Shown piece after piece: positions 16,673-25,019 of a DNA stretch of 64,000 bases. Under the pieces are notes generated by a model. That model did no database searches, had not been told where the DNA came from, and saw only the letters and a list, made by a program, of their open reading frames with translations. The DNA is taken from assembly GCF_012034175.1 (NCBI RefSeq), contig NZ_JAATEJ010000006.1, positions 124,001-188,000 of the forward strand, read 5' to 3'. The DNA is from Actinacidiphila epipremni (GTDB lineage Bacteria > Actinomycetota > Actinomycetes > Streptomycetales > Streptomycetaceae). Position 1 is the first letter of the stretch. Each line of letters begins with the position of its first letter. Made by a program: the position numbers and the translations under genes.

Positions 16673-17938
16673 ATGACGTACGAGGCGCACCCGGGGCCGC
16701 CCTGGCGCGGGCACCACCCCGCCGGGCCGCGCCGCCGTGCCGTCTCGCTGTGGGGGCCCGCGGTGGCGCTCGCCGTCCTCCAGGTCGCGGGCTCCGGCGC
16801 CGCCGGGCGGCACCAGAGCGGCCGGGTCGCCCTCGACGGACTCGGCTACGCCCTGCTGCTCGCCGGCCCCGCCCTGCTCCTGCTGCGCCGCCGGCAACCG
16901 GTCGCCGTGGCCGCCGGTGTCGCCGCGGTGACGCTGCTCTACACCGTCCTCGGCTACCCGTACGGGCCGGTCTTCGCGAGCCTGGTCGTCGCGTTCTTCA
17001 GCGCGGTCGCCGCCGGGCACCGCAAGGGCGTGCTGATCGTGGCCGCCGCCGCGTACACCGGGCACGCCCTGGTCGGCCTGTGGCTCTACCGCCGGCTGCC
17101 GCCCGCCGGCGACGGCCCGGCGTCCTGGACCGAGCTCTCCGGCGCCGCCGCCTGGCTGCTGGCCGTGCTCGCCGCGGCCGAGCTCTTCCGGGTGCGGCGC
17201 GAGCGGATCGCCCGCGAGCACCGGGAGCGCGCCGAGGCCGAGCGGCGCCGGGCGGGCGAGGAACGGCTGCGGATCGCCCAGGAGCTGCACGACGTGCTGG
17301 CGCACAGCATCTCGCTGATCAACGTGCAGGCCGGGGTCGCCCTGGCCCTGATGGACGAGCGGCCCGAGCAGGCCCGCACCGCGCTGACCACCATCAAGGC
17401 GGCGAGCAAGGAAGCGCTGGGGGAGGTGCGCCAGGTGCTGGGCGCGCTGCGGGCACCCGGCGACGCGCCCCGCGCCCCCGCGCCCGGGCTCGACCGGCTG
17501 CCCGAACTGCTCGACCAGGCCGCGGCGGCGGGGCTGCGCACCGACCTGGCCGTCGAGGGCGCGCGCGTGCCGCTGCCACCGGGCGCCGACCTCGCCGCCT
17601 TCCGTATCGTCCAGGAGGCCCTGACCAACGTCGTACGGCACTCCGGCGCGCGCACCGCGCGGGTACGCCTGGTCTACCGGCCCGGCCTGCTCGACCTGCG
17701 GGTGGACGACGACGGGCCCGCCGCGGTGGGCGGCGAGAGCGGCGGCGGCAACGGCCTGGTCGGCATGCGCGAGCGGGCCGCAGCGCTCGGCGGCACCGTC
17801 GAGGCCGGCCCGCGCGGGGACGGCGGCTTCCGCGTCCGGGCCAGGCTGCCGCTCGGCGGCGGCCGGCACGACACCCCGCCGCCCCGGCACCCCACCGGCC
17901 GCGCAGGCCGCCCGACCACCGGACAGGAGCTTCCGTGA
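16673..17938 (+). CDS. Sensor histidine kinase, NarL-partner (HisKA_3) type
   Basis: This 421-residue kinase has about five N-terminal transmembrane helices (residues 25-180) with almost no extracytoplasmic loop, then a HisKA_3 dimerisation domain with the phospho-acceptor at His206 (RIAQELHDVLAHSISLI) and an HATPase domain with N box FRIVQEALTNVVRH and G box GNGLVGMRERAAALGG. The lack of a loop suggests sensing within or at the membrane. The ATG is 7 bp after TAGCGT, so translation is probably leaderless. It overlaps the response regulator gene by 4 bp and the two form a two-component operon of unknown signal. Confidence 0.93.
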   Translation: MTYEAHPGPPWRGHHPAGPRRRAVSLWGPAVALAVLQVAGSGAAGRHQSGRVALDGLGYALLLAGPALLLLRRRQPVAVAAGVAAVTLLYTVLGYPYGPVFASLVVAFFSAVAAGHRKGVLIVAAAAYTGHALVGLWLYRRLPPAGDGPASWTELSGAAAWLLAVLAAAELFRVRRERIAREHRERAEAERRRAGEERLRIAQELHDVLAHSISLINVQAGVALALMDERPEQARTALTTIKAASKEALGEVRQVLGALRAPGDAPRAPAPGLDRLPELLDQAAAAGLRTDLAVEGARVPLPPGADLAAFRIVQEALTNVVRHSGARTARVRLVYRPGLLDLRVDDDGPAAVGGESGGGNGLVGMRERAAALGGTVEAGPRGDGGFRVRARLPLGGGRHDTPPPRHPTGRAGRPTTGQELP

Positions 17939-18600
17939 TCCGCGTCGTACTGGCCGACGACCAGGTCCTCGTACGCGCCGGCTTCCGCGCGCTGCTCGAC
18001 GCGCAGCGCGACATCGAGGTGGTCGGCGAGGCGGCCGACGGCGAGCAGGCGCTGCGCACGGTACGGGAGGTGCGCCCGGACGCCGTCCTGATGGACATCC
18101 GCATGCCCGTCATGGACGGCCTCGCCGCCACCCGGGCCGTCACCGGGGACCCGGCGCTCCAGGACGTCAAGGTCGTCGTGCTGACCACCTTCGAGCTGGA
18201 CGAGTACGTCTTCGAGGCGATCCGCTCGGGCGCCTCGGGCTTCCTGGTCAAGGACACCGAGCCCGCGGAACTGCTGCGCGCGGTACGGGCGGTGGTCGCC
18301 GGCGACGCGCTGCTGTCGCCCGGGGTGACGCGGCGGCTCATCGCGGAGTTCGCGGCCCGGTCGAAGGAGCCCGCGGCGGCCGGCGGGCTGGACCGGCTGA
18401 CCGAGCGGGAGCGGGAGGTGATGGCCCTGGTCGGCATCGGCCTGTCCAACGAGGAGATCGCCCGCCGCCTGGTGGTCAGCCCGCTCACCGCGAAGACCCA
18501 CGTCAGCCGCGCCATGGTCAAGCTCGGCGCCCGCGACCGCGCCCAACTGGTCGTCCTGGCCTACGAGTCGGGCCTGGTCCGGCCCGGCTGGCTGGGCTGA
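17935..18600 (+). CDS. NarL/FixJ family response regulator
   Basis: This 221-residue regulator has a receiver domain with the acidic pair ADD at the N-terminus, phospho-acceptor Asp54 (VLMDIRMPVMDG), the conserved Thr in VVLTTF and Lys in FLVKD, and a C-terminal LuxR-type helix-turn-helix (LTEREREVMALVGIGLSNEEIARRL). It starts at GTG 17935, overlapping the kinase stop, with CAGGAG 7 bp upstream. It is the cognate partner of the kinase. No obvious target operon lies nearby, and autoregulation is the common pattern in this class. Confidence 0.95.
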   Translation: MIRVVLADDQVLVRAGFRALLDAQRDIEVVGEAADGEQALRTVREVRPDAVLMDIRMPVMDGLAATRAVTGDPALQDVKVVVLTTFELDEYVFEAIRSGASGFLVKDTEPAELLRAVRAVVAGDALLSPGVTRRLIAEFAARSKEPAAAGGLDRLTEREREVMALVGIGLSNEEIARRLVVSPLTAKTHVSRAMVKLGARDRAQLVVLAYESGLVRPGWLG

Positions 18601-18721
18601 GCCGCACCCCGCGCGGACCGGGACCCGTACCGTACGGGCGCCCCAAGGGCCCCGCGGGCCCCGCGCACAAGCGCCGGCCCGAGCCTGCCCCGCGCGAAAG
18701 CGCCTGCCCCGCACGTACCTC

Positions 18722-18805
18722 CGCCCACACCGCCGGCCCCGCACGTACGTCAGCACAAAGCGCCGGCCCCGCGCGGGCGTACGCGCGGGGCCGGCGGTGT
18801 GGGCG
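18722..18805. terminator. Nested alternative hairpins between convergent genes
   Basis: One right arm can pair in two ways. Outer pairing: 21-bp perfect arms at 18722-18742 and 18785-18805 (42-nt loop). Inner pairing: 15-bp perfect arms at 18761-18775 and 18782-18796 (6-nt loop). The left half of the element is a run of degenerate repeats of CGCCGGCCCCGC from about 18672. It separates the response regulator (+) from the MFS gene (-). Confidence 0.75.
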
Positions 18806-18836
18806 TGCCCGCCCCCGTGCGGAGGGCACGCCGGGC

Positions 18837-20420
18837 TCACCCGCGGTCGGCGCCGCCCTCGGGAGCCGGGCCCGACGCCGTCGCAGCCGGCACGACCGCG
18901 TCCTGCGGGGCGGCGGCCCGCGCCGCCTCGTCCTGCGCGGAGGAGGCGACGAGGATGCCGTACGAGGGGCGCCGGGTGCGCAGCCCGGTCAGGGTGATCA
19001 GCAGGCCGACCACGCCGATGCCGGTCACGACCCACAGGGCCGGCCGGTAGCTGTCCAGCACCGCCTGCTTGCCGCCGCCGGGCCCGCCGGCGTGGGCGGT
19101 GACCACGGCCGTGACGACGGCGAGGAAGATCGCGCCGCCGACCTGGAAAGACGTGTTGAGCAGGCCGGAGACCATGCCCTGCTCCTGGTCCTTGACGCCG
19201 TTGGTGGCCTGGATGTTGAGCGCCGGGAAGGCGGTCGCGAAGGCCCCGCCGAGCAGCAGCATCGACGGCAGGATCAACGCCGCGTAGCTGGGGTGCAGAT
19301 CGATCCGCAGGAAGAGGACGTAGCCGACGACCAGCGACAGGAAGCCGAACGCGATCACCCGCGGGGTGCCGAAGCGGTCGACGACCGGGCCCATCCGGGT
19401 GGACAGGATCGCCACCAGCGAGCCGGCGGGCAGGAAGGCGAGCGCGGTCTGCATGGCGCTGTAGCCGAGCACGTTCTGCAAATACTGCGTGACCAGGAAC
19501 TGGAAGGCGACGTACGAGCCGAAGAAGGTCGCGGCGCCGAGGTTGGCGCGCACCTGGGTGGAGGAGCGCAGCACGCCGAGCCGGACCAGCGGCGAGGCCG
19601 AGCGGCTCTCGATCGCGACGAAGGCCACCAGCAGCACGGCGACGGCCGCGAAGGAGCCGAGCGTGCGTGCCGAGGCCCAGCCCGCGCTGGAGGCCGACAC
19701 CACGGTGAACACCAGCAGCAGCATCGAGGCGGTGCCGGTCACCGCGCCCGGCAGGTCGTAGCCGCGGCCCTGCGTGCTTTCCCTGGGAGTGCGCGGGATG
19801 AGCTTCAGGCCGGCGACCAGCGCGATCAGCGCGACGGGCGCGGGCAGCAGCATCGTCCAGCGCCAGCCGGCCTCGGTGAGGAAGCCGGACAGCACCAGGC
19901 CCATCGAGAAGCCGGTGGCGCCGCAGCTGGAGTAGATGGTCAGGGCGCGGTTGCGGACCGGGCCCTCGGCGAAGGTCGTGGTGATGATCGACAGGCCCGC
20001 GGGCGCGGTGAACGCGGCGCTCAGGCCCTTGACGAAGCGCGTGGCGATCAGCAGCGAGCCGGAGTCGACCAGGCCGCCGAGCAGCGAGGCGACGGCGAAG
20101 ACGCCGAGCGCGATGAGGAAGACCCGGCGCCGGCCGAGCAGGTCGGCCGCCCGGCCGCCGAGCAGCAGCAGGCCGCCGTAGCCGAGGATGTAGCCGCTGA
20201 CGACCCATTGCAGCGAGGTCGTCGACAGGTGCAGGTCGGAGCCGATGGAGGGGAGGGCCACGCCGACCATCGAGACGTCGAGTGCGTCGAGGAAGAGCGC
20301 GGCGCACAGCACGAAGAGCGTGCCCCATTGCAGGGCGCTCCATCGTTCGGATGCGCGGGGGACAGAGGCCGGCGGGGATGCCGGAGACGCCGGGGACGTC
20401 GGGGACGACGGAGAGGTCAT
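18837..20420 (-). CDS. MFS transporter, DHA2 family, 14 helices
   Basis: This 527-residue exporter has helix 1 at LFVLCAALFLDALDVSMVGVALP, motif A at GGRAADLLGRRRVFL, a motif-C-like segment in FSMGLVLSGFLTEAGWRW, and about 14 predicted helices, then a 45-residue Ala/Pro-rich cytosolic tail. The LDxxxVNVALP-like signature (here DALDVSMVGVALP) marks DHA2 drug:proton antiporters. The N-terminal 25 residues repeat SP/AS dipeptides. It is divergent from a MarR gene whose promoter is covered by three phased palindromes, so export is probably induced when MarR binds a ligand. Confidence 0.9.
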   Translation of the reverse strand: MTSPSSPTSPASPASPPASVPRASERWSALQWGTLFVLCAALFLDALDVSMVGVALPSIGSDLHLSTTSLQWVVSGYILGYGGLLLLGGRAADLLGRRRVFLIALGVFAVASLLGGLVDSGSLLIATRFVKGLSAAFTAPAGLSIITTTFAEGPVRNRALTIYSSCGATGFSMGLVLSGFLTEAGWRWTMLLPAPVALIALVAGLKLIPRTPRESTQGRGYDLPGAVTGTASMLLLVFTVVSASSAGWASARTLGSFAAVAVLLVAFVAIESRSASPLVRLGVLRSSTQVRANLGAATFFGSYVAFQFLVTQYLQNVLGYSAMQTALAFLPAGSLVAILSTRMGPVVDRFGTPRVIAFGFLSLVVGYVLFLRIDLHPSYAALILPSMLLLGGAFATAFPALNIQATNGVKDQEQGMVSGLLNTSFQVGGAIFLAVVTAVVTAHAGGPGGGKQAVLDSYRPALWVVTGIGVVGLLITLTGLRTRRPSYGILVASSAQDEAARAAAPQDAVVPAATASGPAPEGGADRG

Positions 20421-20434
20421 GGCCCGTAGATTAC

Positions 20435-20476
20435 ATGCAGGTGCATCGAATGCAAGTGCATTTAATGCCCGTGCAT
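20435..20476. promoter_or_regulatory. Three phased MarR operator boxes
   Basis: ATGCAGGTGCAT (20435-20446), ATGCAAGTGCAT (20450-20461) and ATGCCCGTGCAT (20465-20476) are three copies of ATGCA-NN-TGCAT (the last with one mismatch), spaced exactly 15 bp apart. The third box overlaps the expected -35 region of the MarR gene, whose -10 is TACCCT at 20494-20499. Confidence 0.85.
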
Positions 20477-20505
20477 CGGGGTCCGTTTTCTGCTACCCTG
20501 CGGTC

Positions 20506-20907
20506 ATGGGAGCCGACAACGACGAGCGTGCGCTGGAGCGCGAGTGGCGGGAGATCCTCGCCGTCCACGCGCGGACGGCGTGTGAGCTCGACCGGGAGCT
20601 GCACAAGCACGGCCTGTGCGCCAGCGACTTCGAGGTGCTGGACGTGCTCGCGGACGGCCCGGCGGACGGCAGCTGCACCTTCCGCGTGCAGGAGCTCGCC
20701 GACCGCGTCCACCTCACGCAGAGCGCGCTGTCCCGGCTGGTGGCCCGGCTGGAGAAGGAGGGCCTGGTCGACCGCGGCATCTGCGCGGAGGACCGCCGCG
20801 GCGTCTACGTCGCGCTCACCGACGACGGCCGGCGGCGCTACGAGGAGGCCCGCCCCGGCCACCGCGCCGTACTGGAGCGCATGCTCCCCAAGCCCGCCCG
20901 CGCCTGA
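20506..20907 (+). CDS. MarR family transcriptional regulator
   Basis: This 133-residue winged-helix protein has the MarR layout: N-terminal dimer helices, recognition helix in HLTQSALSRLVARLEKEGLV and a wing DRRGVYVALTDDG. The N-terminal half includes two Cys (TACELD, GLCASDF) that could sense oxidation. The ATG is 6 bp past the TACCCT hexamer, so the mRNA is probably leaderless. It is divergent from a DHA2 exporter and should repress both genes through the three 15-bp-phased boxes. A short hairpin at 20936-20964 follows. Confidence 0.92.
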   Translation: MGADNDERALEREWREILAVHARTACELDRELHKHGLCASDFEVLDVLADGPADGSCTFRVQELADRVHLTQSALSRLVARLEKEGLVDRGICAEDRRGVYVALTDDGRRRYEEARPGHRAVLERMLPKPARA

Positions 20908-20935
20908 GCAGCGGCGCCCGCACCCGCTTCGACCG

Positions 20936-20964
20936 AGCCCCGCAGGTCACCGACCCGCGGGGCT
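20936..20964. terminator. Hairpin between MarR and MFS genes
   Basis: AGCCCCGC (20936-20943) and GCGGGGCT (20957-20964) form an 8-bp stem with a 13-nt loop between the convergent MarR (+) and YbjJ-like MFS (-) genes. Confidence 0.6.
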
Positions 20965-20987
20965 TCGCCGTGCGCGCGGCGCGGACC

Positions 20988-22391
20988 TCAGGCGGGCCGG
21001 CCGATGTTGCGTACGGAGAAGGCGATCACGGCCGCGACGGCGGCGAGCGCGGACACCGTCGTCAGGGCGACCGGCAGGCCCACCGCGTCGGTGAGGAAGC
21101 CGATCGTGGGCGGGCCCATCAGCATCCCGCCGTAGCCGAAGGTCGAGGCGGTGGCCACCCCGCCGGGGCCGGTCAGCGCACCGGCCCGGGCGATCGTGGT
21201 GGGGAAGCTGTTGGACAGGCCCAGCCCGGTGAGCGCGAAGCCCAGTACCACCAGCGGCAGCAGCGGCGCGAGCGCGGCCAGCAGCATGCCGCCGGCGGCG
21301 GTGAGCGCGCCGAGCACCAGCACCCGGGTCTGGCCGAGGCGTTCCAGCAGCGTGGTGCCGGACATCCGGCCGATCGTCATCGCCAGCGTCACCGCCGCGT
21401 AGCCGGCCGCCGCGATGCCCGGCCCGCGGTGCAGGTCCTGCTGGACGTGCAGCGGCCCCCACTCGGCGAGCGCGCCCTCCCCGTACGAGGAGCACGCCGC
21501 GATCAGCCCGAGCAGCGCCACCAGCAGCCCCGAGCCCACGGCGGCCGTCCCGGGCGCGGGCCCGGCGTCCTTCGCGGGTTCCCGCGGTACGGGCACGGCG
21601 GCGGCCGGAGCGGCCTGCGTGCCCCCTGCCGCCCCGGCGGCCTCCGCCGCCAGGACCCGCGGCGCGACCCGCTCGCCCCGCTCGACGCGCTCGATCCGCT
21701 CGCCCCGCCCCGCGGGCGCCCCCCGCTCGCCCCGCCCGGCCGGCGCGACGTGCGTGATCCGCTCCCGCGGCGCCTCCAACGGTGTGCCCAGCAGCACCCG
21801 CCCGGCCAGCGCCACGGTGAGCAGGCCGACCGGCGTGAGCAGCAGCAGATGCGTCCCCGCCGACAGGTGCGGCGCGAGCAGGCCGCCCAGGCTCGACCCG
21901 ATCAGCCCGCCGCAGCTGTAGGCGGCGTGGAAGGACGACATGACCGGGCGGCGCAGCGCCGCGACGAGATCCACCGCGACGCTGTTCATCGCGACGTTCA
22001 GACCGCCGTACGCTATGCCGAACACCAGCAGGACCAGGCCGAGCGCCAGGGCGGAGTGGGTGCGCGGCGGCAGCGCGATGCTCAGGGCCAGCAGGACGCC
22101 GGTGCCGACGGTGACGCGGTCGCTGCCGAAGCGGCGGCAGAGCCGGCCGGTGAGCACCATGGTGGCCACCGCGCCCGCCGACACGCCGAGCAGCGCCAGC
22201 CCCAGCTGGCCCGCCGAGGCGCCGACCTGGGCCTTGATGGCGGGGATGCGCACCACCCAGCCGGCGAAGAGGAAGCCGTCGACGGCGAAGAAGACGGTCA
22301 GGGCGAGGCGCAGCCGGCGCAGGGCCGGGTCGGTGGTGGGAGTACGGGAAGATCGACTCAGGATCGTCCCTATTTTGTTCAGTGTCGGCAC
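20988..22391 (-). CDS. MFS transporter, YbjJ-like
   Basis: This protein, about 467 residues from GTG 22391, has the YbjJ-type start of helix 1 (FFAVDGFLFAGWVVRIPAIK) and 12 likely helices in two halves. A cytosolic insertion of about 85 residues lies between the halves (about 195-280), built of charged PAGRGER- and ERVERGER-like repeats then Ala/Pro. Start is uncertain: GTG 22391 or TTG 22427; there is no start codon nearer helix 1. It is divergent from a ROK repressor whose start lies only 17 bp away (or overlaps), so the two promoters overlap and repression by that ROK protein is likely. Confidence 0.8.
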   Translation of the reverse strand: MPTLNKIGTILSRSSRTPTTDPALRRLRLALTVFFAVDGFLFAGWVVRIPAIKAQVGASAGQLGLALLGVSAGAVATMVLTGRLCRRFGSDRVTVGTGVLLALSIALPPRTHSALALGLVLLVFGIAYGGLNVAMNSVAVDLVAALRRPVMSSFHAAYSCGGLIGSSLGGLLAPHLSAGTHLLLLTPVGLLTVALAGRVLLGTPLEAPRERITHVAPAGRGERGAPAGRGERIERVERGERVAPRVLAAEAAGAAGGTQAAPAAAVPVPREPAKDAGPAPGTAAVGSGLLVALLGLIAACSSYGEGALAEWGPLHVQQDLHRGPGIAAAGYAAVTLAMTIGRMSGTTLLERLGQTRVLVLGALTAAGGMLLAALAPLLPLVVLGFALTGLGLSNSFPTTIARAGALTGPGGVATASTFGYGGMLMGPPTIGFLTDAVGLPVALTTVSALAAVAAVIAFSVRNIGRPA

Positions 22392-22408
22392 AAAGTGAGA
22401 ATAGGGGG

Positions 22409-23632
22409 GTGACACAGATTCGGACAAGGCTTGAGCGGGGCCGGGGCGCGCTCGGCCCCGCCCTCTCGCTCGTGCACACCGGCCGCGCGGCGACCCGCGC
22501 GCTGCTCACCGCGGAGCTGGGGGTGACCCGGGCGACCGCGGGCGCCGTCGCCGCCGAACTGGAGGCGCTCGGGCTGATCCGGGTGGACACCCGGCCGAAC
22601 GGACCGGCCGGCGCCCAGGGCCGCCCTTCGCACCGGCTCGACGTGGCGCCCGAGGGGCCGGTCGCGCTGGCCGCGCAGGTGCACGCCGACGGCTTCCGGG
22701 CCGCGCTGGTGGGCCTGGGCGGCGAGCTGGTGGCGACCGCCCCCGGCGTCATGCCGGTGCCGGCCGACCCCGCCGAGGTGCTGGGCGCGGTCGTCGAGGC
22801 GGGGGCCGGACTGCTGCGCGCCTCGGGGCGGGTGTGCGTCGGGGCCGGGCTCGCGGTGCCGTCCGCGGTCGCCGAGCCGGAGGGCACCGCGCTCAACCCG
22901 CTGCACCTGGCGTGGCCGGCCGGCACACCGGTCGCCGCGGTCTTCGCCGAGCAGATCGCCCGGATCGGCGTCCTCGGCCCGGACGGCGCGCCGGTGGCCT
23001 CCTTCGTCGGCAACGACGTCAACGTCGCCGCGCTCGCCGAGCACCGGCACGGCGCCGGGCGCGGCGCCCAGCACCTGCTGGTCGTCGCCTCGGGCCACCG
23101 CGGCGTCGGCGGCGCGCTGGTGCTGGACGGCCGCCTGCACACCGGCAGTTCGGGCCTGGCCCTGGAGGTCGGCCACCTCACCGTGCGGCCCGACGGGCGG
23201 CCCTGCTACTGCGGCAGTCGCGGCTGCCTGGACGTCGAGGCCGACCCGCTGGCCTTCCTGGAGGCGGCCGGCCGCGCCCCCGGCCCCGAGGTGTCGCTGC
23301 TCCAGCAGAGCGCGGACCTGCTCCGTACGCAGTACGCCGACCCGGCCGTCAAGGCGGCGGCGCTGCTGCTCATCGACCGGCTCGGCCGGGGCCTGGCCGG
23401 CATGGTCAACGTCCTCAACCCCGACCGGATCCTCCTCGGCGGCCTGCACCGCCACCTGCTGGACGCCGACCCCGACGCCCTGCGTGCCGTGGTGGCCGAC
23501 CACAGCCTGTGGGGCCGCAGCGGCAGCGTCCCGGTGCTGGCCTGCGCGCTGGACCACAACAGCCTGGTCGGCGCGGCGGAACTGGCCTGGCAGCCGGTCC
23601 TCGACGACCCGCTGACCGCGCTCGGCGGCTGA
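22409..23632 (+). CDS. ROK family transcriptional repressor (NagC/XylR type)
   Basis: This 407-residue protein has an N-terminal winged helix (ATRALLTAELGVTRATAGAVAAELEALGLI, about residues 27-56) followed by a ROK domain with zinc ligands in LEVGHLTVR and CYCGSRGCLDVE. The second phosphate loop is VVASGHRGVGGAL, and the kinase motif LDIGGTK is replaced by LAAQVHADGF, so it senses rather than phosphorylates sugars. GTG 22409 is chosen, with AATAGGGGG immediately before; GTG 22382 would extend it nine codons into the divergent gene. Likely target is the adjacent MFS transporter. Confidence 0.88.
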   Translation: MTQIRTRLERGRGALGPALSLVHTGRAATRALLTAELGVTRATAGAVAAELEALGLIRVDTRPNGPAGAQGRPSHRLDVAPEGPVALAAQVHADGFRAALVGLGGELVATAPGVMPVPADPAEVLGAVVEAGAGLLRASGRVCVGAGLAVPSAVAEPEGTALNPLHLAWPAGTPVAAVFAEQIARIGVLGPDGAPVASFVGNDVNVAALAEHRHGAGRGAQHLLVVASGHRGVGGALVLDGRLHTGSSGLALEVGHLTVRPDGRPCYCGSRGCLDVEADPLAFLEAAGRAPGPEVSLLQQSADLLRTQYADPAVKAAALLLIDRLGRGLAGMVNVLNPDRILLGGLHRHLLDADPDALRAVVADHSLWGRSGSVPVLACALDHNSLVGAAELAWQPVLDDPLTALGG

Positions 23633-23761
23633 GCCCGCCGGCCGCCGGTACTCCCCCCGGAGCAGCCCCGCTGCCGCCGGCCGTACGACGACTGCGGCCG
23701 GCGCGGGAGCCAGGCTCGGTGGTGTCGGGACAACCCGGCCGGACCGAGGAGATGACGGACG

Positions 23762-24076
23762 ATGAACACCCTGGCGTGGCACGGCGGCGGGCCCGGCCCG
23801 TGGATCCTCTTCCTCCCGCTGGTCTGGGTGGCCGCGGCGGCCACCGTGATCACCCTGCTGCGCCGCACGGCGTGGCGCGGGCGCGGGGCGCCCTGGCAGC
23901 AGTTCCGGCCGGCCCCGCCCGGCGGCGAGCACGGCCCGCTGGCAGTGCTGGGCCGGCGGTTCGCGGCCGGCGAGATCGACGAGGAGGAGTACTGGCGCCG
24001 TATGTCGGTGCTGGAGGAGCACTTCGCCCGCGCCCCGGGCGACCGGCGCGGCGGCAGGGGCGGCGCCGCGCTGTGA
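23762..24076 (+). CDS. SHOCT domain small membrane protein
   Basis: This 104-residue protein has one N-terminal transmembrane helix (WILFLPLVWVAAAATVITLL, residues 14-33), a basic linker, and a C-terminal SHOCT motif (LAVLGRRFAAGEIDEEEYWRR, about residues 60-80). SHOCT domains are short oligomerisation or attachment modules at protein ends; no enzymatic role follows. ATG 23762 has a GAGGAGATGACGG region upstream. It stands alone, 129 bp after the ROK repressor, and a strong terminator follows. Confidence 0.85.
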   Translation: MNTLAWHGGGPGPWILFLPLVWVAAAATVITLLRRTAWRGRGAPWQQFRPAPPGGEHGPLAVLGRRFAAGEIDEEEYWRRMSVLEEHFARAPGDRRGGRGGAAL

Positions 24077-24108
24077 GCGCGGCCGGCCCGGCCGCCGGGA
24101 CGTACGAA

Positions 24109-24141
24109 GGCGCCGCCTCCCCGTGCGGGGGAGGCGGCGCC
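24109..24141. terminator. Bidirectional terminator
   Basis: 14-bp perfect arms (GGCGCCGCCTCCCC at 24109-24122, complement at 24128-24141) around a 5-nt loop separate the convergent SHOCT (+) and HATPase (-) genes. Confidence 0.85.
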
Positions 24142-24182
24142 GGGCCGCGGTCCGCCGGCGCCCACACCGGCGGCGCCGCGGG

Positions 24183-24755
24183 TCAGGCCGCCGCGGCGAC
24201 GGCGGCCGGCTCCGGGACCGAGCCGGTCAGCGGCTCGGGGACGGGCTCGGCGAAGGGGCCGGGCAGCGGCTCGACCATGGCGCGCTCGAACGGCAGCGCC
24301 GTCCGCACCGGCAGCATCGTCGGCACCGCGACCGGGGTCCGCAGCACGAACCACACGGTCTTGCCCGCGTCCTCGGGCAGCAGGTCGGTGCCCCAGCTGT
24401 CGCTCAGCGCCTCGACCATCGTCAGGCCTCGCCCGGTGGTGGCCAGCGGCTCGACGGGGCGCAGCTGCGGCAGCCGCGGGTCGCTGTCGGTGACGGCGAC
24501 GGTCAGGCGGTCGTCGGCGAGGGTCAGCCGCACCCGGCACTTCTTGTCGGGCTTGGCGTGCCGGTGCACATTGGCCAGCAGCTCGCTGGTGGCGCTCGCG
24601 GCCGGCTGGATCAGCGGATCGAGCCGCCAGTAGCGCAGCTGCGCGGCCACGATGCGGCGGATCTGCTGGATCCGGTACGGGTGCGCGTCGAGTTCGAGCG
24701 CGCACTCCCGGGTGGTTCGGTGGGTCGGGTCGTTCTGGTCGACTTGCATGATCAC
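24183..24755 (-). CDS. HATPase_c_2 ATP-binding protein, anti-sigma-factor-like
   Basis: This 190-residue protein is a lone GHKL ATPase of the RsbW/SpoIIAB-like type abundant in Streptomyces. The N box is TSELLANVHRHA, the Asp-containing strand is VAVTDSDPRLP and the G box is GRGLTMVEALSDSWG. A 45-residue Pro/Glu/Ala tail with PEPL-like repeats follows. Family members phosphorylate anti-sigma-factor antagonists or bind sigma factors, but no partner is adjacent. GTG 24755 has GGAGGGAG 8 bp upstream; ATG 24749 two codons in is an alternative. Confidence 0.85.
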   Translation of the reverse strand: MIMQVDQNDPTHRTTRECALELDAHPYRIQQIRRIVAAQLRYWRLDPLIQPAASATSELLANVHRHAKPDKKCRVRLTLADDRLTVAVTDSDPRLPQLRPVEPLATTGRGLTMVEALSDSWGTDLLPEDAGKTVWFVLRTPVAVPTMLPVRTALPFERAMVEPLPGPFAEPVPEPLTGSVPEPAAVAAAA

Positions 24756-24830
24756 GGCTGCGACTCCCTCCGCGGCCGGCCGGGCCCCGCACCTGCGGGA
24801 ACCGGCCGTACACCGCACCGATGGGAACAT

Positions 24831-25019
24831 CAGAGCGAAACTTCGTAGAGTGACTGCTTCAGCACTCCGTGATGCGATAACAGCGTCACCCGATGTGGGG
24901 AATGTCGCAACTTGTCGCGCGTCGCGGCGCCCCCCGGCGGCTTTACGTGCCAGGTCCGCGCCCGCCGGTCCCCGCGCACCGCCGACCGGCGCACACCCGC
25001 GGCCCCCGGGGCCCCGCGG
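24831..25019. other. 189-bp gap with no gene found
   Basis: Upstream of the HATPase gene the sequence turns locally AT-richer (24835-24920), including ATAACAGCG and GATGTGGGGAATGTCGCAACTTGTCGCG, where GTCGC(A/G) recurs. It probably holds the HATPase promoter; I see no convincing -35/-10 pair, RNA gene or small ORF. Confidence 0.3.
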
